This document shows, piece after piece, positions 1 through 8,616 of a stretch of DNA of 64,000 bases. Each line of letters begins with the position of its first letter. Within the stretch, counting starts at the first letter, position 1. Both the position numbers and the translations under genes were made by a program. The notes under the pieces were generated by a model, which saw nothing but the letters and a program-made list of their open reading frames with translations, had not been told where the DNA came from and did not search any database. Source of the stretch: Actinacidiphila oryziradicis. Its GTDB lineage: Bacteria; Actinomycetota; Actinomycetes; Streptomycetales; Streptomycetaceae. Location of the stretch: NCBI RefSeq assembly GCF_005047355.1, contig NZ_SUMC01000039.1:1-64000 (forward strand), given 5' to 3'.

Positions 1-351
1 AGATTGGTGCCCTGATTCTTGCAGCGGATACGACGTAGACACTCGCATCCTCGCAGGTCAGCGGCACCATTCTGCTATCGGGGCGTCAGATCACCCAATT
101 CCGCTGAATATCCAGGGCTGACCGTGTCCGATGAAACCCAGCAGCCAGGCCGCGACCGCCCGGGCCACCCCGGCCAGGACCTGCTGGCAACCGCGAGCCG
201 TACCCACGGGCCGGAGGCTGCGGCCCGCCCATCGCGCCGCGCTGCTGTCCTGTGGTTCGTGACCGTTCCCCGGCGTCGGCTTCGTGCCATGGCAATATCC
301 CCTTCCTCGATGGGGTGGTCAGCTGCCCAGGGCAGCCGCGGCGACCACCCC

Positions 352-775
352 CGAGGCATCGACGCCGCCGCCTACGTCCAAGCCCAGACCGAACAGGCCC
401 TGTGCGCGCTGGCCGAGCAAGTCATCGCCATCACCGGCCTGGCTAACCTCTGCTTCGCCGGCGACCTGCCCGCCGCCCCTCGGCCACGACACTTCGGCCT
501 CAGCGACACCGAGATCGAGGAAGCCCTGCATCGCGACCCCGCACCCCGGCCTGGTCGAGCGGCGCCGCACCGGGTTCCGGTGGCAGCGCGAGACGGACAT
601 CGCCGACATCGCCGCCCAGCTGCTCGCGGACGGCCCTGGCCAGTCCGTGACCGACGCCCCTGTGAAGGTGGCCGGCGACACATCCCTCCCCGCGGTGGCA
701 GGCGCTGGCCTGGCACGATGCGGCGGTGCGGCCGGTATTCCGGCACTCAACCTGTCGCGACACCCGGCGGATTAG
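352..775 (+). pseudogene. Possible degraded coding remnant
   Basis: The stretch reads as protein-like sequence in one frame up to about 535 (an amphipathic alanine-rich helix, then a segment with GLSDTEIEEAL). It then continues in another frame with segments such as QRETDIADIAAQLLADGP up to a stop at 775. This looks like one gene broken by a shift near 535. I do not recognise a family, there is no convincing start with a ribosome-binding site, and composition alone could explain the open frames. Confidence 0.25.
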
Positions 776-1464
776 TTGACAGGTAACTGGCCGACTACGA
801 CTCTGTTAGTGCAACGAGTTGTGCATGCACTACTTGGTGCAGTGCTCCGGACGGCCTTCGGCCTGTGGAGCCGTGGTGGCCCCCCGCCCAAGCTTTCGAG
901 GCACGAGCAGGGGACCCAACGGGAGCTATCCCCGCAGTCGGCCCCTGGCGTTCCAGCGCCAGGGCCGGTTTCGTTTAGGCCCCGAACCGGGGCCAGACGA
1001 ACCAGACGATCGCTTCCGCCGCCAGCAGCGCGCACGTGTGCACCGCCACTTGCGTCAGAAATCGACCAAGCCAGCTGCGAGGCTCCCGGCATTTATGGCT
1101 GTTGCAGCCGTTCGTGCCGGTCAACCTCCCATCACCTCCTTTCCCTGCTCGGCCATGAGCCCTGCGGGTGCCCCGTCTCCGACGGGGCACCCGGTGGACT
1201 CACGCCCCAAGGAATGAAGATGGACACAGCTTGGTACACGCGGGGGGAGTGGACAAAGCGCTCCAGCACGGTCCGGTCGGCTTCTTAGTCCGACTGGCTC
1301 CGCGCTCACTAACGCTCCGGACGTGCGAAAACGCCCGTTGTGATTGCAACCCTAGGCGCGAGCAACTGCGCCCTTGGACTGTGAGTTACTTCACAGCAGT
1401 GCTCAAAATTGAGTACGGTACGCATCTGAATAACCACAGAGAGCAATGCTTCGTAAGGGGTGAC
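776..1464. other. No convincing gene; hairpins only
   Basis: Open frames here are arginine/proline-rich shadows without recognisable motifs. The region holds an imperfect GC-rich hairpin near 940-966 and a strong one at 1166-1192. The DNA becomes less GC-rich towards 1380-1450, where a promoter for the downstream leader ORF and Nudix gene would be expected. Confidence 0.4.
1166..1192. terminator. Strong GC hairpin, terminator-like
   Basis: GGGTGCCCCGTC (1166-1177) and GACGGGGCACCC (1181-1192) form a perfect 12-bp stem with a 3-nt loop. No long T-tract follows, which is usual in Streptomyces. It lies downstream of decayed DNA and upstream of the Nudix gene, so it would insulate that gene. Confidence 0.5.
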
Positions 1465-1518
1465 ATGGTATGCCGCCCGCTACCCGAAGGGCCTGAATTG
1501 CCACGCGGGGCGGTATGA
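1465..1518 (+). CDS. 17-residue leader peptide overlapping Nudix start
   Basis: ATG 1465 is preceded by AAGGGG at a suitable distance. The 17-codon frame ends PEGPELPRGAV with its TGA inside the ATGA overlap of the Nudix start at 1515. The sequence resembles the extreme N-terminus of actinomycete XRE-type regulators (PLPEGPELPRG type), so it is either a remnant of such a gene or a translationally coupled leader peptide. The overlap is seen directly; any function is inference. Confidence 0.35.
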   Translation: MVCRPLPEGPELPRGAV

Positions 1519-1975
1519 CCACACCGCTGCGCGAGGCCGCCCGCATCGTCGCCCTGGACGACGCCGACCGGGTGCTGCTACTGGCCTACAACGAGAACGG
1601 CGGCTTCTGGGCCACCCCCGGCGGCTCCCTGGACCCCGAGAGGACCACGAGAGCGCCGTACGGCGCGAGGTGCGCGAAGAGCTCGGCGTCGACGACGTCG
1701 ACCTCGGCCCGCAGATCGCCGAACGCAGCCAGCACCACCTGGTCGGCGGCCGCCCCGCCCACCAAGTCGAGCGCTACTACCTCGCCCGCATCGACCCCGC
1801 CGCCGTCGACCCCGCCCGCGCCACCCAACCCGACGGCATCCGAGCCCGCCGCTGGTGGACCCTGGCCGATCTTCAGGCCACTCGGCAGACCGTCTACCCG
1901 GTCGGCCTCGCCGACCTCATCGCCGGCGTACTGGACCGAGGCGTCCCGCAGCGGCCCGTTGCCCTGCCCGGCTGA
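1515..1975 (+). pseudogene. Nudix hydrolase broken by a 1-base deletion
   Basis: Nudix enzymes hydrolyse nucleoside diphosphates linked to another moiety. The first frame gives MTTPLREAARIVALDD and ends at GGSLDP. The downstream frame supplies EDHESAVRREVREELGV and then the C-terminal half (QIAERSQHHLVGGR, RRWWTLADL). Adding one G near 1637-1639 (cccGAGAGG to cccGGAGAGG) restores the complete Nudix box, G-x5-E-x7-REVREELGV, and a protein of about 153 residues. As written the catalytic box is split, so the product would be inactive. The start ATG overlaps the leader ORF. The family assignment is firm; whether the indel is biological or a sequencing error cannot be told from the sequence. Confidence 0.85.
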
Positions 1976-2034
1976 CCTCCCGCGCGGCGCGCCGGTACGG
2001 GTTCGGCACCTGCTGCGCCGTAGGATTCGTACTC

Positions 2035-2268
2035 ATGAGCGATGTAGTCATTCCGCCGGACCTGGTCGCTGCCCAAAAGCGTGCGGAGGAAGCGATCCGC
2101 GCCGTCGGTGCCTGGACTGAGAATGCGACCGATGCCGCCCACGCCCCTCAGCACGCCCCTGGTGGCTGCACACAGCTCCTGGGCAGTCACCTACGCACTT
2201 GGGCTCGCGATGCGCCAGGACGCTACCCCATAGCCGCTGTCCACGGACTGCGCACTGGCCGCCGGTGA
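2035..2268 (+). CDS. Small hypothetical protein
   Basis: ATG 2035 follows a purine-rich AGGA about 10 nt upstream. The first 35 residues (MSDVVIPPDLVAAQKRAEEA and on) look like a genuine acidic/helical N-terminus of the kind found in short Streptomyces proteins starting with IPPDLVA. The remainder is low-complexity and may be out of frame after a lesion. It follows the Nudix gene by about 60 bp on the same strand. Function unknown. Confidence 0.4.
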   Translation: MSDVVIPPDLVAAQKRAEEAIRAVGAWTENATDAAHAPQHAPGGCTQLLGSHLRTWARDAPGRYPIAAVHGLRTGRR

Positions 2269-2754
2269 CCTTGCCGTGCGTTGATCGGCGACGTTAAGCA
2301 GCCGATGACGGCATCCCCGCCAGGGGACGAGCCAGCACCCCGGCAGCAGGAACACCACCGAGAGCGACGCCAGTCCGGGCCGCAGTGGCACCGCGCCCCC
2401 TTCGCTCAGGCCGCGAAGACGCATCACCAGAAGTGGACGTCGGTGGCGTCGTTGCGTGGGAGTTGAGGGTTGCGGTCATGTCGGTTCAGTTTCTGGCATC
2501 GGCGGGCGAGCGATCGATCGGGCAGGGCATGAAGAGCTCCACCCCGTTGTGCCGCGGGGCGGAGCTCAGACAGGTCCAGGCGGTGCGAGGTGGCGGCCGA
2601 ACTGTGGCGGGGAACTGGGTTAGCGACGCAAGTCCACAGGTCACAGCCCTGAGTCGGAGGCGCTCGCGTTGCCAGGCCCGGCCTGTAGCACAGGCAGGGG
2701 CAAGCGGCGCAACCCGCAACAGGTGGCGTCAGCTGCGTGGCGCAAATCTTCACC
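2269..2754. other. No convincing gene
   Basis: Frames on both strands are short, basic and lack motifs or usable start sites. I see only a CGATCGATCG palindrome near 2510 and no terminator, tRNA or repeat. Confidence 0.4.
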
Positions 2755-2907
2755 GTGTGCTGCTGGCGTGAGGTGCCCGCTGCCGTACGGTCCGGACGGC
2801 TCATCGATGTCCTCGAACCGGCCGTCACTGTCCTCGACGATGCCGCCGCTGGGGACACGGTGGTGCAGCTGCGCGTCCTGATTGACGCTCTCACCGCCGC
2901 GCCCTGA
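2755..2907 (+). CDS. Possible 50-residue protein
   Basis: A short frame from GTG 2755 to TGA 2905-2907 encodes an acidic helical stretch (RLIDVLEPAVTVLDDAAAGD and following). Its codon usage looks coding, with strong G/C at third positions. There is no clear ribosome-binding site, and it could equally be the 3' end of a lost gene. No family recognised. Confidence 0.25.
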   Translation: MCCWREVPAAVRSGRLIDVLEPAVTVLDDAAAGDTVVQLRVLIDALTAAP

Positions 2908-3006
2908 CAGAAGATCAGTCCTCAGTGCCGTTGCTCTTGACACTGATCCGGAAATGGGCTCAATGTGGCCGTTCGTGCGGGAGTTACTCCCGGAGGGGGT
3001 CCGGCT

Positions 3007-3435
3007 TTGTCCTTCGAGTGGCGCTATCTCGTAGAAGACGACGGCTCATTCAGCCGCATCAGCAATTTCAACGGTTGCCTGGACGCAAGCAGCGACGAGG
3101 ACCTGAAAAAGCTGCACGATCGCCCCGACCGTCGCGATCGCCCCCTTCCGCCTTGTTCCCGGTGCGGCATGGGCCTGGTGCTGGGCTGGCATGGCCCGCT
3201 GTTCTCCGGGGTGTGGATGGAACTGTGCCCGGTATGCGACGCGGACGGCCTGGCCGCCCGCGCACTCGCCCGGTGGATCCGTAACCCCGAGCGCGACGTG
3301 CGCCAGCTGCCGCAGCTGTTCGAGGACTGGGAGACCGAGGTGATGCAGGCCAAGGGCTGGGTCCGCAGCCTCCCGGAGTCCGCGCCACCCGGACTGCCCA
3401 TGTACGGCGGATCCGCCCCACGCGGCCGCGGCTGA
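3007..3435 (+). CDS. Cysteine-pair protein, DUF6300-like
   Basis: About 142 residues. The core carries PPCSRCGMGLVL, a hydrophobic stretch, then MELCPVCDADGLAARALARW: two CxxC knuckles typical of a small zinc ribbon. This arrangement and the following helical tail resemble the Streptomyces DUF6300 family of unknown function. I chose TTG 3007 because CGGAGGGGG (about 2990-2999) sits at a good spacing. A GTG at 2965 extends the frame by 14 residues but lacks a ribosome-binding site. The gene stands alone, just upstream of an Abi-like gene on the same strand. Confidence 0.55.
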   Translation: MSFEWRYLVEDDGSFSRISNFNGCLDASSDEDLKKLHDRPDRRDRPLPPCSRCGMGLVLGWHGPLFSGVWMELCPVCDADGLAARALARWIRNPERDVRQLPQLFEDWETEVMQAKGWVRSLPESAPPGLPMYGGSAPRGRG

Positions 3436-3527
3436 GCTCACTTCACCACCCTGCCTGATGGCGCTGTACGCGACAGCCAACTGGAAGTCGTTTGTGGGCC
3501 ACCGCACCCACTGCCAGGCTGTGGGGC

Positions 3528-4469
3528 GTGACCTCAGGAACTTTCTATTCCGACCGCGCCGGACAGTCGATCGCACGCACGAGCGAGGACATCTCCCCGA
3601 AGGCTTGGGCGGGCCTCACAGCTCTCCTCCGGGGCTGGATCGCCGACGGGTCGCTCGCGCGAGCCTTCCCCCAGCACGCTTGCAGCGACGGGTCCGGCTA
3701 CATCACGGGCGTCGACGAGAACAGGTTCCTTGACCAGCTCGGATCCCACGTCCCAGAACTCACCGGATCGCCGTTTGACGCGCGCGCGCCCCAGAGCACG
3801 AGCAACGCGTTGGACATCATCGACTTCGTCGCGCAGTACATCGACCAGCCGAGCCGCCAGGAATTTCACCGGCACTGCGGCTGCCAGCATTTCTTCTTCG
3901 GAACGAACGAGAGCGAGCCGTTCTTCACCACGGACGCGCTCACGCTGGGGCAGATCAAGTTCCAACGCGACATCGACACGCTCTTCGCCCGTAACGGGAT
4001 CGCGTTCACTGTCGGCGCTGACCTCCGCATCCGTCGGCTTGGCCCGATGGAGGCACGGCACGTCACCTCCGACTTCCGGCCCAAGACCGGAGACCCGGAA
4101 CTCGACGCCTTGCTCGTTGACGCGATGACCCGCTTTCTGTCACGGAGCCCGGCTGATCGGCAAGATGCCCTGGAGAAGCTCTGGGACGGTTTCGAGCGCC
4201 TCAAGACGCTAGAACTCGGCGGTGACCAAAAGAAAAGGGATTCCGCTACCCGTCTGCTCACCCGGGCCGCCGCGGGCTCAGCCCCCTTCCTCGACCGGTT
4301 GGAGACGGAGTCCATGGCGCTGACCAAGATCGGTAACGAGTTCCGCATCCGGCACCACGAACACGACAAGCATGCCCTGCCCGGCGATGAGGCCCTCGAC
4401 TACGTGTTTACCCGCCTTGCCTCGTTCATCGCTTTCTTGCTGCGCCAAACCGGCCGCCTGAGCCGGTAG
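3528..4469 (+). CDS. Abortive-infection/HEPN-like protein
   Basis: About 313 residues. The C-terminal third has a helix DALEKLWDGFERLKTLE, then LTKIGNEFRIRHHE (RIRHHE near 273-278) and a hydrophobic helix VFTRLASFIAFLL. An IRHHE-type motif followed by a helical tail is characteristic of a group of Abi-like phage-defence proteins. The R-x6-H spacing inside RHHEHDKH also fits a HEPN ribonuclease motif. No signal peptide or membrane segment is seen. GTG 3528 was preferred to upstream starts because GGGG precedes it. It lies between a zinc-ribbon protein and the ligase gene and ends at a hairpin. The Abi/HEPN assignment rests on motif resemblance only; substrate and trigger are unknown. Confidence 0.6.
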   Translation: MTSGTFYSDRAGQSIARTSEDISPKAWAGLTALLRGWIADGSLARAFPQHACSDGSGYITGVDENRFLDQLGSHVPELTGSPFDARAPQSTSNALDIIDFVAQYIDQPSRQEFHRHCGCQHFFFGTNESEPFFTTDALTLGQIKFQRDIDTLFARNGIAFTVGADLRIRRLGPMEARHVTSDFRPKTGDPELDALLVDAMTRFLSRSPADRQDALEKLWDGFERLKTLELGGDQKKRDSATRLLTRAAAGSAPFLDRLETESMALTKIGNEFRIRHHEHDKHALPGDEALDYVFTRLASFIAFLLRQTGRLSR

Positions 4470-4470
4470 G

Positions 4471-4493
4471 CGTCGCCGGGAGCAACGGCGACG
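4471..4493 (+). terminator. Hairpin after Abi-like gene
   Basis: CGTCGCC and GGCGACG form a 7-bp stem with a 9-nt loop immediately after the stop codon at 4469, with no T-tract. It is a likely weak terminator separating the Abi-like gene from ligA. Confidence 0.4.
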
Positions 4494-4558
4494 GGGATCC
4501 GACGGGTCTTCCCGGGCGGGTTCGGCCGTTGTCAGTGGTGGCGGGCACGATGGCGGTC

Positions 4559-6625
4559 ATGACGACCACCGATGCTGTGATTGCCGATGACCTTGCCTAC
4601 GCGGAGGCGGTCGAGACTGCGGTGAAGGCCGCTGCCGCCTACTACGCGGGCGGGGACAGCGCGCTCGACGATGACGCCTACGACCGGCTGGTACGGGCGA
4701 TCGTCGCATGGGAGACGGACCACCCGGAGCAGGTGCTGCCCGAGTCGCCGACCGGCAAGGTCGCCGGCGGCGCCGCGGAAGGCGACGTGCCGCACATCCA
4801 GCCGATGCTGAGTCTGGACAACGTCTTCTCCGCCGAGCAGTTCGCCACGTGGGCGGCCTCGCTGGAGCGGCGGATCGGCCGGCCGGTGGCGGCATGGAGC
4901 GTGGAGCCGAAGCTGGACGGCCTGGCGGTCGCCGCGCGCTACCGCGAGGGCAAGCTGGTCCAGCTGATCACCCGCGGGGACGGCACGGCCGGAGAGGACG
5001 TCTCGCACGCGATCGGCACCCTGGCCGGCCTGCCCGAGACGCTGGCCGAACCGGTGACACTGGAGATTCGCGGCGAGGTCCTGATGACCGCCGCCCAGTT
5101 CGAGAGGGCGCTCGCAGTGCGCACCGAGCATGGCGGGGAGCCGTTCGCGAACCCGCGCAGCGCCTCGGCTGGCACGCTGCGGGCCAAGGACCGGCCGTAT
5201 CGGCTGGAGATGACGTTCTTCGGTTACGGCTGCCTGCCCCTGCCCGCCATCGATGCCGCGCTGGCGGAACGCCTGTCCGGCTCCGGGCACAGCGATCTCA
5301 TGGCCTACATCGCCGACCTTGGCGTGCACACCACGGCGGCCACCCAGGTGCCCGCCCGCACCGCGACCGCGGTGGAGGAGGTGCAGGCCCGGGTGGAGGA
5401 GATCGCCGCACTCCGCGCCGAACTGCCCTTCGGCATCGACGGGATCGTCATCAAGGCCGACGCGGCCGCCGACCAACAGGCCGCCGGCTCCGGCTCCCGG
5501 GCACCGCGCTGGGCGATCGCCTGGAAGCTTCCGGCCGTGGAAAAGGTCACCAGGCTGCTGAACGTGGAGTGGAACGTGGGCCGCACCGGCATCATCGCCC
5601 CGCGCGCCGTCCTGGAACCGGTCGAGATCGACGGCTCCACCGTCACCTACGCCACCCTCCACAACCCCAACGACATCACCCGCCGCGACCTGCGCATCGG
5701 CGACCAGGTGATGGTCTACAAGGCCGGCGACATCATCCCCCGCATCGAAGCCCCCCTCGCCCACCTGCGCACCGGCACCGAGCAGCCCATCGCCTTCCCC
5801 GAGACCTGCCCGCAGTGCGGTTCCGGCATCGACACCTCCGAGCAGCGCTGGCGGTGCGAGCGCGGCCGCGACTGTCACCTGGTCGCCTCCGTCTCCTACG
5901 CCGTCGGCCGCGACCAGCTCGACATCGAAGGCCTCGGCCTGACCCGCGTCGTCCAGCTCACCGACGCCGGCCTCATCAAGGACTTCGCCGACCTGTTCAC
6001 CCTCACCCGCGACCAACTCCTCACGCTGGAGCGCATGGGCCCCACCAGCACCGACAACCTCCTCGCCGCCATCGAGCAGGCCAAGAGCCGGCCGCTGTCG
6101 AGGGTGCTGTGCGCCTTGGGCGTGCGCGGTACCGGACGGTCGATGTCCCGCCGCATCGCCCGATACTTCGCCACCATGGACCACATCCGGAACACGGATG
6201 CGGAGGCGATGCAGAAGGTCGAGGGCATCGGAGTGGAGAAGGCGCCCGTCATCGTCGCCGAACTCGCGCAGCTGGCGCCCGTCATCGACAAGCTCGTCGC
6301 CGCCGGGGTGAACATGACCGAGCCCGGCGCCACACCACCCTCCGCCGACGGCGCTGAGGGCGCGATGGCGCTGGGGCCGCTGCACGGCATGACGGTCGTC
6401 GTCACCGGAGCCATGACCGGTCCGTTGGAGAAGCTCAGCCGTAACCAGATGAACGAGCTCATCGAGCGCGCGGGCGGCAAGTCCTCCTCCAGCGTCTCCA
6501 AGCGCACCTCCCTCCTGGTCGGCGGAGAGGGCGCCGGATCCAAGCGGACCAAGGCCGAAGACCTCGCGATCCGGATCGTGTCACCTGACGAGTTCGCCGA
6601 ACTGGTCGCCGACCTCCTGCTGTGA
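4559..6625 (+). CDS. ligA: Accessory NAD-dependent DNA ligase
   Basis: About 688 residues from ATG 4559; in-frame ATG 4550 and TTG 4529 are alternatives and no ribosome-binding site decides. It seals nicks using NAD+. Domains in order: Ia region (1-70), adenylation domain with VEPKLDGLAV (AMP-accepting Lys near 118), OB fold, four-cysteine zinc finger beginning CPQC (417-420) and closing near CERGRDC, helix-hairpin-helix repeats (LERMGPTSTDNLL, VEGIGVEKAPVIV) and a BRCT domain from about 606. All domains are intact and length is normal. The context is not chromosomal housekeeping: it sits with Abi/SIR2-type and small membrane genes, so it is probably a second ligase carried by mobile DNA. Confidence 0.9.
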   Translation: MTTTDAVIADDLAYAEAVETAVKAAAAYYAGGDSALDDDAYDRLVRAIVAWETDHPEQVLPESPTGKVAGGAAEGDVPHIQPMLSLDNVFSAEQFATWAASLERRIGRPVAAWSVEPKLDGLAVAARYREGKLVQLITRGDGTAGEDVSHAIGTLAGLPETLAEPVTLEIRGEVLMTAAQFERALAVRTEHGGEPFANPRSASAGTLRAKDRPYRLEMTFFGYGCLPLPAIDAALAERLSGSGHSDLMAYIADLGVHTTAATQVPARTATAVEEVQARVEEIAALRAELPFGIDGIVIKADAAADQQAAGSGSRAPRWAIAWKLPAVEKVTRLLNVEWNVGRTGIIAPRAVLEPVEIDGSTVTYATLHNPNDITRRDLRIGDQVMVYKAGDIIPRIEAPLAHLRTGTEQPIAFPETCPQCGSGIDTSEQRWRCERGRDCHLVASVSYAVGRDQLDIEGLGLTRVVQLTDAGLIKDFADLFTLTRDQLLTLERMGPTSTDNLLAAIEQAKSRPLSRVLCALGVRGTGRSMSRRIARYFATMDHIRNTDAEAMQKVEGIGVEKAPVIVAELAQLAPVIDKLVAAGVNMTEPGATPPSADGAEGAMALGPLHGMTVVVTGAMTGPLEKLSRNQMNELIERAGGKSSSSVSKRTSLLVGGEGAGSKRTKAEDLAIRIVSPDEFAELVADLLL

Positions 6626-6647
6626 CTTGCTCGGCGCCGGGGGCCTG

Positions 6648-6959
6648 TCAGGGTTCCGGCGGATCCGGATCCGGGGCGGGGGGCTGGGGAGACGTCGACG
6701 GCGTTGGCGTGGCGTTTTTCGTTGGCTCGAACCGGGCCAGCGCCTCCAGCCGTTCGCGGGGATCGGTGATCGAGGCAAGCGTCGTGTTGACGAGACGTGC
6801 TCGGTCCGCCTCCGGACGTTGCTGCTGCCAGGCCAGAAGCCTGTCGATGAGCGGGACGGTCAGCCGCGCCAGGAGGAGGGCGCCGACCAGCCACGGGGAG
6901 GCGTTCCCCAGAATGCCGGCGATGGGCCCGAGGGCGGGGACAGCAGCGAGGTAGCGCAC
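6648..6959 (-). CDS. Small membrane-anchored protein
   Basis: 103 residues from GTG 6959, preceded on the minus strand by AAAGG about 8 nt away. The N-terminus (MRYLAAVPALGPIAGILGNA) continues into a second hydrophobic stretch (PWLVGALLLARLTVPLIDRL), followed by a charged helix and a Pro/Thr-rich tail (TPSTSPQPPAPDPDPPEP). This gives one or two membrane segments with a cytoplasmic tail. It converges on ligA with a 22-bp gap. Function unknown; similar short proteins occur near plasmid-type regulators. Confidence 0.6.
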   Translation of the reverse strand: MRYLAAVPALGPIAGILGNASPWLVGALLLARLTVPLIDRLLAWQQQRPEADRARLVNTTLASITDPRERLEALARFEPTKNATPTPSTSPQPPAPDPDPPEP

Positions 6960-7171
6960 GACGGTGCCTTTCGATGGCGGACGGATCTCGGGGAAATCCG
7001 GGCGAATGCAGGTCAGCACAGTGACGGGACGGGGTGTTAGCCGCGCAAGTCCGCAGACTAAACCGCCCAACCGCCCAACCGCCCGCGCTCATAGCCGCTG
7101 ACCTGCGAATTCATTGCCCGCTACCACGGACAGGGGTAAGCGGCGCAAGTTTCGGCGGTCCAGGTGGACGG

Positions 7172-7469
7172 TCAGCGGCGGTCCCCGGCCTTCCCGCGTC
7201 GCTGGGGCTGATGGCTGAGCTCCCGGCGCTCTCGGTGGCGCAGCAATGCCAGCCACAGGTCCCGCCTGTGTGCGGATTCCTCCGGTAGGAGGATCTGGGC
7301 CAGTCCGAGGGCGGCGGGCGCCACGATCGCGGCGGCTACGGCGATCGCCACGGCCCACCAAGGGGCACCGGCCAGGCTCAGGGCGGTGACCGTCGCGCCT
7401 CCGCCCAGGACTCCGACGACGCGGAGTGGCCCCCCGGTCCGGGCGGGCTTGCTGGGGCGGTGCGCTCAT
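7172..7469 (-). pseudogene. Small membrane protein with G-run frameshift
   Basis: ATG 7469 overlaps the stop of the upstream HTH gene (ATGA). The first frame gives MSAPPQQARPDRG. After the run of six G's the sensible frame is +1, with PLRVVGVLGGGATVTALSL, a hydrophobic segment VAIAVAAAIVAPAALGL and a basic C-terminus ending at 7172. Removing one G near 7437 joins them into a protein of about 98 residues with two membrane helices. The translational overlap implies an operon with the HTH gene. Confidence 0.55.
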
Positions 7470-8304
7470 CGGACCGCCGCCTTCTTCATCCGCGCCCACT
7501 CGGCCCGGATCTCGGGCGGTATGTGCAGTTGGCCGCGGTGCACCTGGGTCCGGACCTTCTGCGGAACGCGTAGCGGGCGTTCTCGACGTCGCCGGCCTTG
7601 ATGTCCAGGAGGTCGGCTATCTCGCTCTGCGTCCAGCCGTTGACCGTGAGCCGCATCACGGCGCGGTTCCGCGGCTTCGAGGTGTTGATCATCTCGGTGA
7701 GGGCGTCGCACAGTTCCGTGACGGCCTCGGGCACGGGCTCGGTGCCCGTCTGCCCCAGGGCGTGGGCGAGGATGCCGTCGGGCATGCGCAGCGCGTGGAG
7801 CAGGAAGCGGTCCGTGCGCTCGGTGCGCCAGGCGTAGAAGACCCGGGGGAAGACGAGCCCGCACCGGCCGTAGAAGAAGGAGGTGAGCCGCGCCGGCCTG
7901 CCGCCGGATCCCCGGTGACGCGCGGGCGCGTACCCGCCCTGCTCCAGCACCTGCGGGAAGGACTCCATCGCGATGTCGATCGTGTGGATGGCGAGGTTCT
8001 CGCGGTCCGGAGGGCTGCGGTGCAGTGTGGAGCGTTCTTCGTCGCTCATCTCCAGCGGCGTCGCCGACTTCGCTGTCAGCTCCACGAGCTTGTCGGTGCG
8101 GCGCATCGCCGTCAGCAGCGGCGGGAACGCGTAGGCGTACAGCTCGGAGGCCGTCTGGTGCCACAACGTCCCCTTGAAGCCCACGTCGATGAGTTCGGCG
8201 ACGCGGTCCACGCCGTGCTGGACGTCCTCCGGCAGGTCCTCGGCGTCGCTGCCCGCGTTGTCCCGGTTCTGGGTGCCCGGGTCCCCCGTAGAGTTGGAGC
8301 GCAT
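7466..8304 (-). pseudogene. Sigma-like HTH protein, frameshifted near C-terminus
   Basis: About 280 residues if repaired. The N-terminus (TASELYAYAFPPLL, then LTSFFYGRCGLVFPRVF) resembles the Streptomyces family in which a helical domain precedes a sigma region-4-like HTH; here the HTH is RLTVNGWTQSEIADLLDIKAG. The frame breaks near 7570: inserting one base restores VPQKVRTQVHRGQLHIPPE and the stop at 7466. As read without repair, the frame runs on into unrelated sequence beyond 7486. The start ATG 8304 has GGAAG upstream. It is divergent from an XRE-like gene across a 312-bp region holding palindromic repeats and overlaps the next membrane gene. Probably a transcriptional regulator; target unknown. 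Confidence 0.65.
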
Positions 8305-8496
8305 AATCTTCCTTGTTTTTCGTCGCCGCAAGGTTGGCTGTCGGTGCTGGTTGTAAGGGTCTGACGCGGAGCTATATGCAAGGCAGCAGTGAAATTCCTT
8401 AACTTCGGGTGCAATACATTTCTGGGCACTGCTCAATTGCAATGTCGGCCAGTGCGGAACTGTCCCGTTGGTCCCCACAGAACACTGTCCAGATGG

Positions 8497-8563
8497 TGTC
8501 CGGACAGGTGATCGGCTTGCATCCGGTTGCTGTCCGGACGGTTCCCGGACAGCGCCGGACAGC
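8497..8563. promoter_or_regulatory. TGTCCGG operator array between divergent regulators
   Basis: TGTCCGGACA (8497-8506) is a perfect 10-bp palindrome. A 9-bp inverted repeat GCTGTCCGG / CCGGACAGC lies at 8529-8537 and 8545-8553, and a further GCCGGACAGC follows at 8554-8563. These boxes cover the 120 bp upstream of the XRE-like gene (TTG 8617) and lie between divergent genes. They are most simply an operator cluster for the neighbouring HTH protein. Confidence 0.5.
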
Positions 8564-8616
8564 AGGTCGGTGGCCCTTCTACGCTGGGCGGGCACATCGC
8601 ACCACCGGAGGTCTGG

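Noticed and set aside
4532..6385. 617-residue antisense frame opposite ligA
   Set aside because: It is a Gly/Asp/Val-rich shadow caused by high third-position GC. The sense strand encodes a complete ligase.
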